DNA of 60,995 nucleotides from Sulfuritalea sp. (GTDB lineage Bacteria > Pseudomonadota > Gammaproteobacteria > Burkholderiales > Rhodocyclaceae). A model generated the notes under the pieces. The model made no database searches and was not told where the DNA came from. It worked only from the letters and a program-made list of their open reading frames with translations. Made by a program: the position numbers and the translations under genes. The stretch is taken from positions 1 to 60,995 of the forward strand of contig NZ_JAFLDR010000025.1 in NCBI RefSeq assembly GCF_017302275.1, written 5' to 3'. Positions 35,947 through 47,094 of this stretch are shown in pieces. The stretch's first letter is position 1, and each line of letters begins with the position of its first letter.

Positions 35947-36894
35947 GTGCATATTATTCTCGTCTCTGACCGGCTGGCAACCGCGAGAAGCATCACCTTG
36001 ACCTGGCGCCATGTCCTGATGTTCATGGGCGCCATGTTTGCTTCGGTTCTGTTCCTGTCGTCGCTGTTTTCCTATGTCACCGTTCGCCACGCGGCCGAGA
36101 TCCGCTTGCCCTTCCTGCAGGACCTGCTGCGCTCGGTCAATGCCGAAGAGTCGCAGCGGTCCAAGGATTTCGTTCGCGAGAACCTGAACGCGATGGCGAT
36201 CAAGCTCGGCGAGATGCAGGCGCAGTTGCTGCGGCTGGACACGATAGGCGAACGCCTTGCGGGCATCGCCGGGGTCAGGCCACAGGAACTCAAGGCCTTC
36301 GAGGCAAAGGCCGACGGACGCGGCGGTCCGCTGTTGCAGCCGACCGCGCTGACCTCGACCGAGCTGCAACGGGCGGTGGATGCCCTGGCGACCCAGCTCG
36401 AAGCAAAGTCCGACGCGATTTCGATGATCGAATCGCAGATGCTCGAAGACCGCATCCGCAAGAGCCTGCTGCCCACCAGCCTGCCGGTTGACACGCAATG
36501 GAACGCATCGACCTACGGCTGGCGCGTCGATCCGTTTACCGGGGAACGGGCGATGCACGAGGGGGCCGATTTCGTCGCGCTGCCGGGTACCGCAATCAAG
36601 GCCGCCGCGGCGGGCGTCGTCGTCAGCGCCGAGCGCCATCCGCAATACGGAAATCTCGTGGAGATCGACCACGGCAAGGACCTGACCACACGCTATGCCC
36701 ACGCCTCCAAGATTCTGGTCAACGCCGGTCAGTTGGTGAAGCGCGGCCAGAAGATCGCAGAAGTCGGGTCCACCGGGCGTTCTACGGGACCCCACCTGCA
36801 TTTCGAAGTGAGAATTCGAGGTCTGGCGCAGAATCCGGAACGCTTCCTGCGCATGGCGCAGTCGAATCAGCGTCCCGCCACAAGCCGGCACTGA
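35947..36894 (+). CDS. M23-family murein endopeptidase (LytM domain)
   Basis: Membrane-anchored peptidase of 315 residues from GTG 35947 behind GGAGGG. One membrane segment near residues 24-45 (VLMFMGAMFASVLFLSSLFSY), a coiled-coil stretch (residues ~70-165), then the LytM/M23 domain. Zinc ligands are visible in MHEGADF (HxxxD) and GPHLHFEV (HxH). It likely cuts peptide cross-links during growth or division. Upstream of secA, separated by the tandem repeat region. Confidence 0.88.
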   Translation: MHIILVSDRLATARSITLTWRHVLMFMGAMFASVLFLSSLFSYVTVRHAAEIRLPFLQDLLRSVNAEESQRSKDFVRENLNAMAIKLGEMQAQLLRLDTIGERLAGIAGVRPQELKAFEAKADGRGGPLLQPTALTSTELQRAVDALATQLEAKSDAISMIESQMLEDRIRKSLLPTSLPVDTQWNASTYGWRVDPFTGERAMHEGADFVALPGTAIKAAAAGVVVSAERHPQYGNLVEIDHGKDLTTRYAHASKILVNAGQLVKRGQKIAEVGSTGRSTGPHLHFEVRIRGLAQNPERFLRMAQSNQRPATSRH

Positions 36895-37045
36895 AGCCAG
36901 GGGAGGGTGTCCTCCCTCGCATGCTAAAATCGCCGCTTGTTTTTTCCGCCCGTTTTACGGTCGCGGCCCCCTTGAATTCGCAGCCCAACGCCCGCCTGCG
37001 CCGGCATCGGCTTTCCATGATGCCGACCTCTGACTGACCTGAAAA

Positions 37046-37105
37046 ATGATAACCGGCATTCCTTCCAGCGCAACGTCCCAATTCGCGGGCCTTGGCTTTC
37101 TCTGA
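37046..37105 (+). CDS. Possible leader peptide 1 upstream of secA
   Basis: A 19-codon open frame, MITGIPSS ... AGLGFL, made by the tandem repeat. It ends 16 bases before leader 2. The final FAGLGFL resembles FVGIGFL of leader 2. There is no visible ribosome site. Translation is unproven; it may be only a by-product of the duplication. Confidence 0.25.
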   Translation: MITGIPSSATSQFAGLGFL

Positions 37106-37121
37106 AGCCGGTCCAACCGAT

Positions 37122-37187
37122 ATGAAAACGATAACCGGCTTTAGATTCAGCATAACGCCCACGTTCGTGGGCATTGGCTTCCTCTGA
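37122..37187 (+). CDS. Possible leader peptide 2 upstream of secA
   Basis: A 21-codon open frame starting MKTITGFRF and ending FVGIGFL, 16 bases before the secA ATG. Its first codons copy those of secA (MKMITGF). SecA in enterobacteria is controlled through the secM leader at the same genomic place (lpxC-secM-secA), so a coupled leader here would make sense. No SecM arrest motif (FxxxxWIxxxxGIRAGP) is present. Confidence 0.3.
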   Translation: MKTITGFRFSITPTFVGIGFL

Positions 37188-37203
37188 AGCCGGTCCAACC
37201 GAC

Positions 37204-39933
<2,730 letters not shown>

Positions 39934-39945
39934 GAGGGTCTTGAA

Positions 39946-41100
39946 TTGAAGTCCGGCGTGAGCGGCGACGCGCCCACCCTGCGCGAGGATGGGGATTGCG
40001 TCGTCGTCCTCGATCAGACGCTGCTGCCGGCGCGCACTAGCTTTGTTGCCTTGCGCAGCCTCGATGACGCCGCCCACGCCATACGCGTCATGCAGGTGCG
40101 CGGCGCACCGCTGATCGGAGCCACCGCCGCCTATGGAGTGGCGCTGGGCCTGGCGGAGGATGCCGGAGACGCGCGACTTGATCTGGTGATTGAAGCCCTC
40201 GCGGCGACACGGCCGACGGCGGTCAATCTCCACTGGGCACTGGCTCGAATGCAGCGCGTGTTGCAGAAGTCGGCGCCGGTGGCACGGCGCGAGTTGGCCT
40301 GGCGTGAAGCACGGGCGATCGCCGAAGAAGACCAGGCGGCGAATGCCGCTATCGGGCAGCATGGGTTGCCGCTGATAGCGGCAATCCATGCTGCCTTCGG
40401 CAACGAGAAGGACAATCCCTCCAACCCCCGTCCCACGGCCGGCTTTGCAGAGCCGGCCGGCTGCGGCGGCGCGGAGCAGTGCTCCGCTAAACCCCGTGTC
40501 CGCCCCGCGGAAGGGAGTGACTATTTCAGGCAGGCTGCGTCCGCAATCGTTAACATCATGACGCATTGCAACGCTGGTCGCCTGGCCACCGTCGGCCACG
40601 GCACGGCGCTGGCGCCGGTCTATGCCGCCCATGCCGCAGGCATTGCGCTGCATGTCTGGGTGTCCGAGACGCGGCCGCGCAACCAGGGCCTGCTCACCGC
40701 CTGGGAACTGCGTGAAGCCGGCGTGCCGCATACGCTGATCGCCGACAACGCCGCCGGGCTGCTCATGATGCAGGGCAAGGTTGATCTGGTGATCGTCGGC
40801 GCTGACCGCATTGCCGCCAACGGCGATGCGGCCAACAAGGTCGGTACCTATCTGAAGGCGCTGGCGGCACGTGCCAACGGCGTGCCCTTCTACGTTGCGG
40901 CGCCGCTGTCCACAATCGATTTCGCCTGTGCCAAGGGGGCGGACATCCCGATCGAGGAGCGCGCCGCGGCGGAACTCGGCGCCGGCACCACGCCGGTTGC
41001 CAACCCGGCCTTCGACGTGACGCCCGCGGCCCTGATTGACGGGATCGTTTCCGAGCGCGGTGTGGCGCCATCCGGCGATCTGACGCGGTGGCGACCATGA
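39946..41100 (+). CDS. mtnA: Methylthioribose-1-phosphate isomerase MtnA, with a repeat-derived insertion
   Basis: Isomerises 5-methylthioribose-1-phosphate to methylthioribulose-1-phosphate in methionine salvage. 384 residues from TTG 39946 behind AGAGGG. Motifs are LPARTSFVALRSLDDAAHAIRVMQVRGAP, HCNAGRLATVGHGTALAP and IVGADRIAANGDAANKVGTYLKA. Between HGLPLIAAIH (~155) and NIMTHCNAG (~200) lies an extra stretch of about 45 residues rich in Pro, Ala, Gly and Cys, encoded by a REP-like element in reverse orientation. MtnA proteins normally have only a few residues there. The insertion falls just before the conserved Cys-containing HCNAG motif. Frame is intact. Confidence 0.92.
   Translation: MKSGVSGDAPTLREDGDCVVVLDQTLLPARTSFVALRSLDDAAHAIRVMQVRGAPLIGATAAYGVALGLAEDAGDARLDLVIEALAATRPTAVNLHWALARMQRVLQKSAPVARRELAWREARAIAEEDQAANAAIGQHGLPLIAAIHAAFGNEKDNPSNPRPTAGFAEPAGCGGAEQCSAKPRVRPAEGSDYFRQAASAIVNIMTHCNAGRLATVGHGTALAPVYAAHAAGIALHVWVSETRPRNQGLLTAWELREAGVPHTLIADNAAGLLMMQGKVDLVIVGADRIAANGDAANKVGTYLKALAARANGVPFYVAAPLSTIDFACAKGADIPIEERAAAELGAGTTPVANPAFDVTPAALIDGIVSERGVAPSGDLTRWRP
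40265..40290. repeat. 24-bp interspersed repeat, copy f (inside mtnA)
   Basis: AGTCGGCGCCGGTGGCACGG, three changes from consensus. Encodes QKSAPVARRE, in a different frame from the murE and ftsK copies. The weakest of the eight copies. Confidence 0.45.
40412..40523 (-). repeat. REP-like element, long form, in frame inside mtnA (copy R7)
   Basis: The reverse complement matches the second half of the murE copy with about five differences over some 70 bases: GGGTTTAGCGGAGC-act-GCTCCGC, CGCCGCAGCC, GCCGGCT ... AGCCGGC, then a G-rich tail. It is in the opposite orientation to the gene, yet leaves an open frame. Confidence 0.85.
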
Positions 41101-41765
41101 GCGGCCGCAATGCCCAGCTCGCGGCCTCGGTCCTTGCCACGGCGCGTGCGATGAATGCCTCGGGCATCAACCGCGGCAGCGCGGGCAACGTCAGCACGCG
41201 CTGCAAGGATGGTTTCATCATCACGCCGACCGGCATGGCCTACGATGCCTGCAGTTCCGGGGACATGGTGAAAGTTATGCGAAGCGGTATCCAGGCGGAC
41301 GGCGCCGACGGCACGGCGAGCGGAACGCGCAAGCCGTCGTCCGAGTGGCGTTTCCACCGCGACATCTACGCCGCGCGCCCGGAGGCCGGCGCCGTGGTGC
41401 ACACCCACTCGCCGTTCGCCACGGCGCTGGCCTGCCAGACCCAGGACATCCCGGCCTTTCACTACATGGTGGCGCGTTTCGGCGGCAGCGACGTGCGCTG
41501 CGCCGCCTATGCCACTTTCGGCAGCCAGGAATTGTCCGATGCCATCATTTCCGCGCTGAACGGGCGCAGCGCCTGCCTGATGGCGCACCACGGCATGGTC
41601 GTGTTCGGCCGCGACTGCGATCATGCGCTGGCGCTGGCGGTGGAACTGGAAACCCTGTGCGAGCAGTACTGGCGTGTGCTGCAGCTCGGCGCGCCGCGGC
41701 TGCTGCCGGACGCCGAGATGAAGCGCGTTCTGGCGAAGTTTGCCGGCTACGGCCAACAGGGCTGA
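41097..41765 (+). CDS. Class II aldolase (methylthioribulose-1-phosphate aldolase-like)
   Basis: Zinc aldolase of 222 residues starting at ATG 41097, which overlaps the mtnA stop (ATGA). Class II aldolase/adducin motifs are NRGSAGNVSTRCKDGFIITPTG, SSEWRFHRDIY (catalytic Glu), the zinc ligands VHTHSPFATAL and MAHHGMVVFG. Coupled to mtnA, it could be MtnB dehydratase or, more likely, the aldolase of the DHAP shunt. That enzyme cleaves methylthioribulose-1-phosphate or 5-deoxyribulose-1-phosphate to dihydroxyacetone phosphate and an aldehyde. No other mtn genes are near, which favours the shunt. Confidence 0.82.
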   Translation: MSGRNAQLAASVLATARAMNASGINRGSAGNVSTRCKDGFIITPTGMAYDACSSGDMVKVMRSGIQADGADGTASGTRKPSSEWRFHRDIYAARPEAGAVVHTHSPFATALACQTQDIPAFHYMVARFGGSDVRCAAYATFGSQELSDAIISALNGRSACLMAHHGMVVFGRDCDHALALAVELETLCEQYWRVLQLGAPRLLPDAEMKRVLAKFAGYGQQG

Positions 41766-41781
41766 GTGAGCCCGATGCCGC

Positions 41782-42780
41782 CTAGGCGGCGTGGTAGGAC
41801 GTCACCCGTCCCACTTCGTTTTTCGAGCCGAGGATCACCGGCACGCGCTGATGCAGCCTCTCGGGCTGGATGTCGAGGATGCGCCGCCGACCGTCGGTGG
41901 CCGCGCCGCCTGCTTGTTCGACGATGAAGGCCATCGGGTTGGCTTCGTACATCAGACGCAGCTTGCCGCCCTGGGCGCGCGTCTTGCTGTCGATCGGGTA
42001 TATGAAGATGCCGCCGCGACTCAGGATGCGATGCACGTCGGCCACCATCGAGGCGACCCAGCGCATGTTGAAGTCCTGTCCGCGCGGGCCATCCTTGCCG
42101 GCCAGGAGTTCGTCGACGTAGCGCTTGACCGGTGCTTCCCAGTAGCGCGCGTTGGAGGAATTGATGGCGAACTCGCGGGTCTCCTCGGGGATCTTGACGT
42201 CGGCCTGGGTCAGCACGAAGCGGCCGAATTCGCGATCAAGCGTAAAGACGTTGACGCCGTCGCCGAGGGTCAGCACCAGCAGCGTAGTAGGGCCGTACAC
42301 GGCATAGCCGGCGCAGACCTGGCGCGTGCCGGGCTGAAGGAAGGCCTGCTCGGTGGGGTCCATGCCCTCGGGACACTGCAGCACGGAGAAGATGGTGCCG
42401 ACCGAGACATTGACGTCGATGTTCGATGAGCCGTCGAGCGGATCGAACAGCAGCAGGTATTCTCCCTTGGGGTAGCGGTTGGGAATGGCGTGCGGCATTT
42501 CCATTTCCTCCGATGCCATGCCGGCGAGGTGGCCACCCCATTCATTGGCTTCGAGCAGTATCTCGTTCGAAATCACGTCGAGCTTCTTCTGCACCTCGCC
42601 CTGTACATTGTCGCTGCCGGCGCTGCCGAGAACCCCGGCCAGGCTGCCCTTGCCGATGGCGATGGAAATGGCCTTGCAGGCGCGGGATACGACCTCGACC
42701 AGCAGGCGCAAATCGGACGAGATCACGTTCTTGTCGCGTTGTTCCTCGATCAGGAAGCGGGAGAGGGTCATGTGGCGCAT
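41782..42780 (-). CDS. fbp: Fructose-1,6-bisphosphatase, class I
   Basis: Hydrolyses fructose-1,6-bisphosphate in gluconeogenesis or the Calvin cycle. 332 residues. Metal and substrate motifs are [29 protein letters not shown], the [15 protein letters not shown] region, GGIFIYP and [20 protein letters not shown]. Start at 42780 or at the Met three codons later; neither has a clear ribosome site. Convergent with the aldolase gene. Confidence 0.95.
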   Translation of the reverse strand: MRHMTLSRFLIEEQRDKNVISSDLRLLVEVVSRACKAISIAIGKGSLAGVLGSAGSDNVQGEVQKKLDVISNEILLEANEWGGHLAGMASEEMEMPHAIPNRYPKGEYLLLFDPLDGSSNIDVNVSVGTIFSVLQCPEGMDPTEQAFLQPGTRQVCAGYAVYGPTTLLVLTLGDGVNVFTLDREFGRFVLTQADVKIPEETREFAINSSNARYWEAPVKRYVDELLAGKDGPRGQDFNMRWVASMVADVHRILSRGGIFIYPIDSKTRAQGGKLRLMYEANPMAFIVEQAGGAATDGRRRILDIQPERLHQRVPVILGSKNEVGRVTSYHAA

Positions 42781-43042
42781 GCTGGACGGGTACCGATGGG
42801 GGAGTTGGATGCCAAATTATACCGGCAGGCCCGGCTGCGGATTTCCGGCCCGGCGTTGGCATCGCGGGACGATGGCGGGGGCCGGCCCGGACGGTTCGGA
42901 TGGCGCGCGGGGCCGTGGTCGACAGGGGCGCAGGAATGGGTAAGATGCCCGTCAGCGGCCGCCTCAGCAAGCGCCCGGTTCGCCGCCGATCGCGGGGCGA
43001 CGGCGAAGAGTCTGCCAACCAGCGCATTACCAAGGAAAGTTC

Positions 43043-44938
43043 ATGACCCGACCGGACTGGCTGTCCACGGAGCGGTTTCGCAAAACCTGGCAGTTCCTCG
43101 CCGTGACGGTGCTTGCCCTGGTCGTCTCCCTGGGCAGCGAGCGGCTTGGCTGGCTGCAGGATTACGAGAACATCTACTACGATTACTGGCACCAGTTGGC
43201 GGGAAAGCGGCGGGACGCCCGGCATGCGGCGGTGATCGCGGTCGATGACGACACGCTGCTGCAGTACCGGGACGATCCGTTGGCATTCTGGCAGCCGATC
43301 TTCGCCGTTGCGATGCAGAACCTTACGGACGCCGGCGTCAAGTCCATCGGCCTCGATTTCATCTATGCGGTCAGTGCCGAAGCCTGGCTGCGCAAGCTGA
43401 ACCTGCCGGACAGCGAGGTTTCGCGCAACTACGATTCGCCGTTTCGCGGCCAGTTGGCGCAAGGTGGCAAGATACTCATCGCGCAACTGGTGGAGACCTC
43501 GCAGGGCGACATGGAGGTAATCGGGCCGCCGCAGGAGCACCTGCTGATGCTGCCCAATGGCGCCCATGACACGGGAATCGCCAACCTGTACCCGGACAGC
43601 GACAAGCTGGTGCGCACCTTTTATCCGGTGGTGATACCCGATCCCCAGTTTCCCGGAGTCGGCTTCGCCATGCAGCTGGTGCTGCGAGCGACCGGCGGCG
43701 ACAGCCTGGCCGGGGGCTGGACCTTCGCCGGCGAGACCTATGCGCGAAACCGCGAGCGACGGCGCATCGGCTTCGTCGGTCCGCCCGGCAGCATGCTTAC
43801 GGTTTCGATGAGCAAGCTGCTGCAGCCCGACGCGCTGGCCGATCCCGAGGTGCGCAAGCTCAAGGGGCGCTCCGTGATCATTGCGCCGAACAACATAGGA
43901 ACCTCCGATCGTCATTTTTCGCCCTATTCGAGGGTGTTGCCCGGGTTCTCGGCGGAGCCGATGATCGGCGGCGAGATCCATGCGAACGCGATCGAGACGA
44001 TCCTTTCCGGAATCTATCCGCGCAATCTTTCATTGTGGCTGGCCTGGCCGGCGCTGGTGTTGGTGCTGGTTGTCGCGGTGACCCTATACCTGCGCCTGCA
44101 CCCGGCGGGAGGCCTTGGCGTCGGGCTTGGATTGTCGCTGCTGATAATGATTCCGGCCTACGCCCTGTTCCAGAAGGACCTGCTGCTGGCTGTTGCACCG
44201 TTCCATGTCGCGCTGGCGACGGCCTACCTGGGGACGCTGGCGCTGCGCCTGACCGGCGAGGAAAGGCAGCGCGCCCACCTGAAGTCGATGTTCGGACAAT
44301 ACGTGTCCGACGTGGTGGTCGACAAACTGATCGCCGAGGGACAGCGTCCCAATCTGAGCGGCGAAAAGCTCGAGGTGACGGTGCTGTTCTCGGATATCCG
44401 CAATTTCACGACTATTTCGGAAAAGCTCGATGCCGAGGAAGTCGTGGAAATGCTGAACGCCTACTTCGGACTGACCTGCGAACCGATCCTGGAGCAGGGG
44501 GGCATGGTGAACAAGTTCATCGGCGATGCGGTCATGGCTGTGTTCGGTTCGCCGGTGCATTACCCCGATCACGCTCGGCGCGCGTTGCTGGCCGCACAGG
44601 GCATGGCGCGCGAGGCGCAAGGCTTCAAGGACTGGATGAAGCAGCGCTTTCCCGACCGGGGCCTGCCCGAATTCGGCATCGGCATCGGCGTGCACACGGG
44701 GCCAGCGGTAATGGGTGACATCGGCTCGATCAAGCGCCGCGAGTTCACCGCGATCGGCGACACCGTGAATGCCGCATCGCGCCTGGAGGGGGCGACCAAG
44801 GATCTCGGTTGCGTGGTTGCGGCCAGCGCCGCCGCGATCAAGGCTGGCGGCGAAGGCATACGAACCGGACGGCGCCAGGTCATCCAGGTCAAGGGCAAGG
44901 CCGAACCGATCGAAGTATTCGAAGTGCTGGTGGATTGA
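43043..44938 (+). CDS. CHASE2-domain adenylate/guanylate cyclase
   Basis: Membrane receptor cyclase of 631 residues. One N-terminal membrane segment (FLAVTVLALVVSLGS), a periplasmic CHASE2 sensor domain (~residues 30-330), then a cluster of membrane segments (LSLWLAWPALVLVLVVAVTLYL and following). A cytoplasmic class III cyclase domain follows from ~430. The latter has VTVLFSDIRNFTTISE (metal Asp), KFIGDAVMAVFG (second metal Asp) and FTAIGDTVNAASRLEG, so it looks catalytically complete. Substrate ATP is likelier than GTP but not certain. It heads the block of exported caspase-like and two-partner-secretion genes and may set its expression through cAMP. Confidence 0.9.
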   Translation: MTRPDWLSTERFRKTWQFLAVTVLALVVSLGSERLGWLQDYENIYYDYWHQLAGKRRDARHAAVIAVDDDTLLQYRDDPLAFWQPIFAVAMQNLTDAGVKSIGLDFIYAVSAEAWLRKLNLPDSEVSRNYDSPFRGQLAQGGKILIAQLVETSQGDMEVIGPPQEHLLMLPNGAHDTGIANLYPDSDKLVRTFYPVVIPDPQFPGVGFAMQLVLRATGGDSLAGGWTFAGETYARNRERRRIGFVGPPGSMLTVSMSKLLQPDALADPEVRKLKGRSVIIAPNNIGTSDRHFSPYSRVLPGFSAEPMIGGEIHANAIETILSGIYPRNLSLWLAWPALVLVLVVAVTLYLRLHPAGGLGVGLGLSLLIMIPAYALFQKDLLLAVAPFHVALATAYLGTLALRLTGEERQRAHLKSMFGQYVSDVVVDKLIAEGQRPNLSGEKLEVTVLFSDIRNFTTISEKLDAEEVVEMLNAYFGLTCEPILEQGGMVNKFIGDAVMAVFGSPVHYPDHARRALLAAQGMAREAQGFKDWMKQRFPDRGLPEFGIGIGVHTGPAVMGDIGSIKRREFTAIGDTVNAASRLEGATKDLGCVVAASAAAIKAGGEGIRTGRRQVIQVKGKAEPIEVFEVLVD

Positions 44939-45020
44939 CGCATCGGGGAACCGGTAGCCGCGGCGGACAGTCGACGGGAGGCAAAAGTCGTTGAGGTCTT
45001 GAATTTCGTGATTTGGGTGG

Positions 45021-45026
45021 GATAAT
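45021..45026 (+). promoter_or_regulatory. Possible -10 box before the caspase/FGE gene
   Basis: GATAAT, 47 bases upstream of the chosen start. The -35 is not clear. It suggests the block downstream of the cyclase has its own promoter. Confidence 0.35.
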
Positions 45027-45072
45027 CAAAGGCCGGATTCGCTGGCTGGACAGTATTCTCGTAAAACTACCA

Positions 45073-47094
45073 ATGGCGATCAGCAACATCATTCATCCAA
45101 TGTGGCTTCGGCCGGTTGCCGCGATCCGACGCGCCATCGGCGTCGGCCTCGCGTTGGTGACCTTGCTGGGAACCGTCGGCGCTCCCGCACAGGACCGCAA
45201 TTCCGGCGGGCCGTCTTCGCCGCAGGAAGCGCGCGTGGCGCTGATCATCGGCAACTCCGACTACAAGTCGGCACCGCTTGAAAATCCCGCCAACGACGCC
45301 GCCGACCTGGCGAATGCCCTGGAAAAGCAGGGCTTCAAGGTTCTGGTGCGCGAGAACGTCGGCGAACGCGGACTCAAGGAGGCGGTGGATGTCTTTGCCA
45401 GACACCTGAAGCAGGGCGGAATCGGACTGTTCTTTTTCGCCGGCCACGGCATTCAACTGAAGGACCAGAATTTCCTGCTCCCGGTGGATATCGGTTTCGA
45501 CAGCGAGGCCGACATCACCTTCAAGTCCGTCAGTGCGGAATACGTCCTGTCGCGCATGGCCGAGGCGGGAAATCGCATCAATGTCGTGATACTCGATGCC
45601 TGTCGCAACAATCCTTTCCAGCAGGCGCGCAAAAACGTAAGCAAGGGCCTGGGCGTAATGAACGTCGGCCGTGCCGAGAAGGGAACCTTCATTGCCTATG
45701 CAACCTCGCCGGGTGCCACCGCGGCGGACGGCACCGGGCGCAACGGGCTTTACACCAAACACCTGCTGCGTTCGCTGGAAACACGGGATTCCGATATCGA
45801 CAAAGTGTTCGGCCGGGTCCGCACCGGCGTGGTGCAGGATACGGGCGGCGACCAGGTGCCATGGACCTCGAGTTCCGTGATCGGAAGCTTTCACTTCGAC
45901 CTTGTCGAGGATATGGCCGCCCTGCGCGGAGCAACGCAGCCGGCTGCCGCCAGGCACGAGGCGGCAGCCGAGGCGGCCACGGCACCCTATGATCCGGTAC
46001 AGGAGAGGGCGTACTGGGAGCGCATCAAGGATAGCCGCGTCGCCGCGGACTTCGTCGGCTACCTCGAGAAGTTCTCCGGTGCGCCGCGGGCGGCCTATGC
46101 CCGCTGGATGGCAACCAAGTATGGCGGGGTGGTACCCGCGATCGCCGCGCGCCCCGCTCCGGTCACGTCGCCGGAGCCGGAACGCCTGGCACTGGCAACG
46201 CCGTCCCCGCCACCGCAGCTACCGGCAGGCAGCGCCCTCTCCGGGGCGATTCCCTCTCCCGGTACCGTGATCCATGATTGTGCCGAGTGTCCCGAACTTG
46301 TCGCGGTTGCGCCCGGGGAGTACACGATGGGCAGCGGGCCGAAGGAAAGGTTGCGCGAGCCCGACGAAGAGCCGGCGCATCGGGTACGTGTTGCGACCTC
46401 CATCGCCGTTGGGAAGTACGAGGTGACCCGGGGCCAGTATTCAGCGTTCGTCAAGGAGACCGGGCGCGAGCAAAAGCCCGGTTGCCATTCCACGCGCGGG
46501 GGGGTTTTCCACAAGAATCCCAAGGCGACCTGGCAGAATCCAGGATTCGAGCAGAAGGACGATGACCCGGTGGTCTGCGTCAGTTGGGACGATGCACAGG
46601 CATACCTCGCGTGGCTGGGCAAGAAAACCGCCAAGCAATACCGGCTGCTCAACGAGTCCGAGTGGGAGTACGTGGCCCGCGCCGGGACCACCGGCAGCCG
46701 TCACTGGGCTGACGCGGATCAGGCGGCGACCTGCCGCTACGCCAGCGTGGCGGATACGACGTTCAAGAGCGTCTCGCCCGGGGCGCCGCTGTTTCCGTGC
46801 AGCGACGGGTTTGCGTTTACCGCGCCTGTCGGGCGCTTCCCGGCCAATCCGTTCGGGATTCATGACTTGCTCGGCAATGCGTGGGAATGGACCGAGGATT
46901 GCTGGAACGAGGGATATGCCGGCGCGCCCGCGCTCGCCGCGCCGCGCCTTACCGGATCCTGCGCGGAGCGCGTGTTCCGCGGCGGGGCCTGGAACAGCGC
47001 GCCGTCAACGGTTCGGGCCGCCTATCGGGACCGCGGATCGAAAGACGAGCGCCACGATAACCTCGGATTCAGGGCTGCGCGATCCCTGCCGTGA
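45073..47094 (+). CDS. Exported caspase-like peptidase fused to an FGE-sulfatase (SUMF1) domain
   Basis: 673 residues. A signal-anchor or signal peptide (AIGVGLALVTLLGTVGAPAQ) is followed by a caspase p20-like domain: RVALIIGNSDYKSAPLENPANDA, the catalytic His125 in FFFAGHGIQ and Cys177 in ILDACRNNPF. A linker of about 100 residues (Ala/Pro-rich at its end) leads to a formylglycine-generating-enzyme-type domain from ~residue 395 (VAVAPGEYTMGSG, YEVTRGQYSAFVKETG, RLLNESEWEYVARAGT, NAWEWTEDCWNEGY, RVFRGGAWNS, LGFRAARSLP). Both caspase residues are intact. Start at ATG 45073 is likely but has no good ribosome site. Overlaps the next caspase gene (GTGA). Function unknown. Confidence 0.85.
   Translation: MAISNIIHPMWLRPVAAIRRAIGVGLALVTLLGTVGAPAQDRNSGGPSSPQEARVALIIGNSDYKSAPLENPANDAADLANALEKQGFKVLVRENVGERGLKEAVDVFARHLKQGGIGLFFFAGHGIQLKDQNFLLPVDIGFDSEADITFKSVSAEYVLSRMAEAGNRINVVILDACRNNPFQQARKNVSKGLGVMNVGRAEKGTFIAYATSPGATAADGTGRNGLYTKHLLRSLETRDSDIDKVFGRVRTGVVQDTGGDQVPWTSSSVIGSFHFDLVEDMAALRGATQPAAARHEAAAEAATAPYDPVQERAYWERIKDSRVAADFVGYLEKFSGAPRAAYARWMATKYGGVVPAIAARPAPVTSPEPERLALATPSPPPQLPAGSALSGAIPSPGTVIHDCAECPELVAVAPGEYTMGSGPKERLREPDEEPAHRVRVATSIAVGKYEVTRGQYSAFVKETGREQKPGCHSTRGGVFHKNPKATWQNPGFEQKDDDPVVCVSWDDAQAYLAWLGKKTAKQYRLLNESEWEYVARAGTTGSRHWADADQAATCRYASVADTTFKSVSPGAPLFPCSDGFAFTAPVGRFPANPFGIHDLLGNAWEWTEDCWNEGYAGAPALAAPRLTGSCAERVFRGGAWNSAPSTVRAAYRDRGSKDERHDNLGFRAARSLP

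Larger units (their letters stand above)
36895..37203. other. Gene-free region before secA with 82-bp tandem repeats
   Basis: 309 bases. Bases ~36975-37220 are about three head-to-tail copies of an 82-bp unit, the last of which runs into the secA coding start. The first copy is more diverged. Two mini-ORFs lie in the copies. No ordinary ribosome site precedes secA. Confidence 0.8.

Noticed and set aside
37046-37187. SecM-type arrest peptide upstream of secA
   Set aside because: The mini-ORFs are only 19-21 codons and lack the SecM arrest motif, so any regulation would be by coupling or structure and not known SecM stalling.
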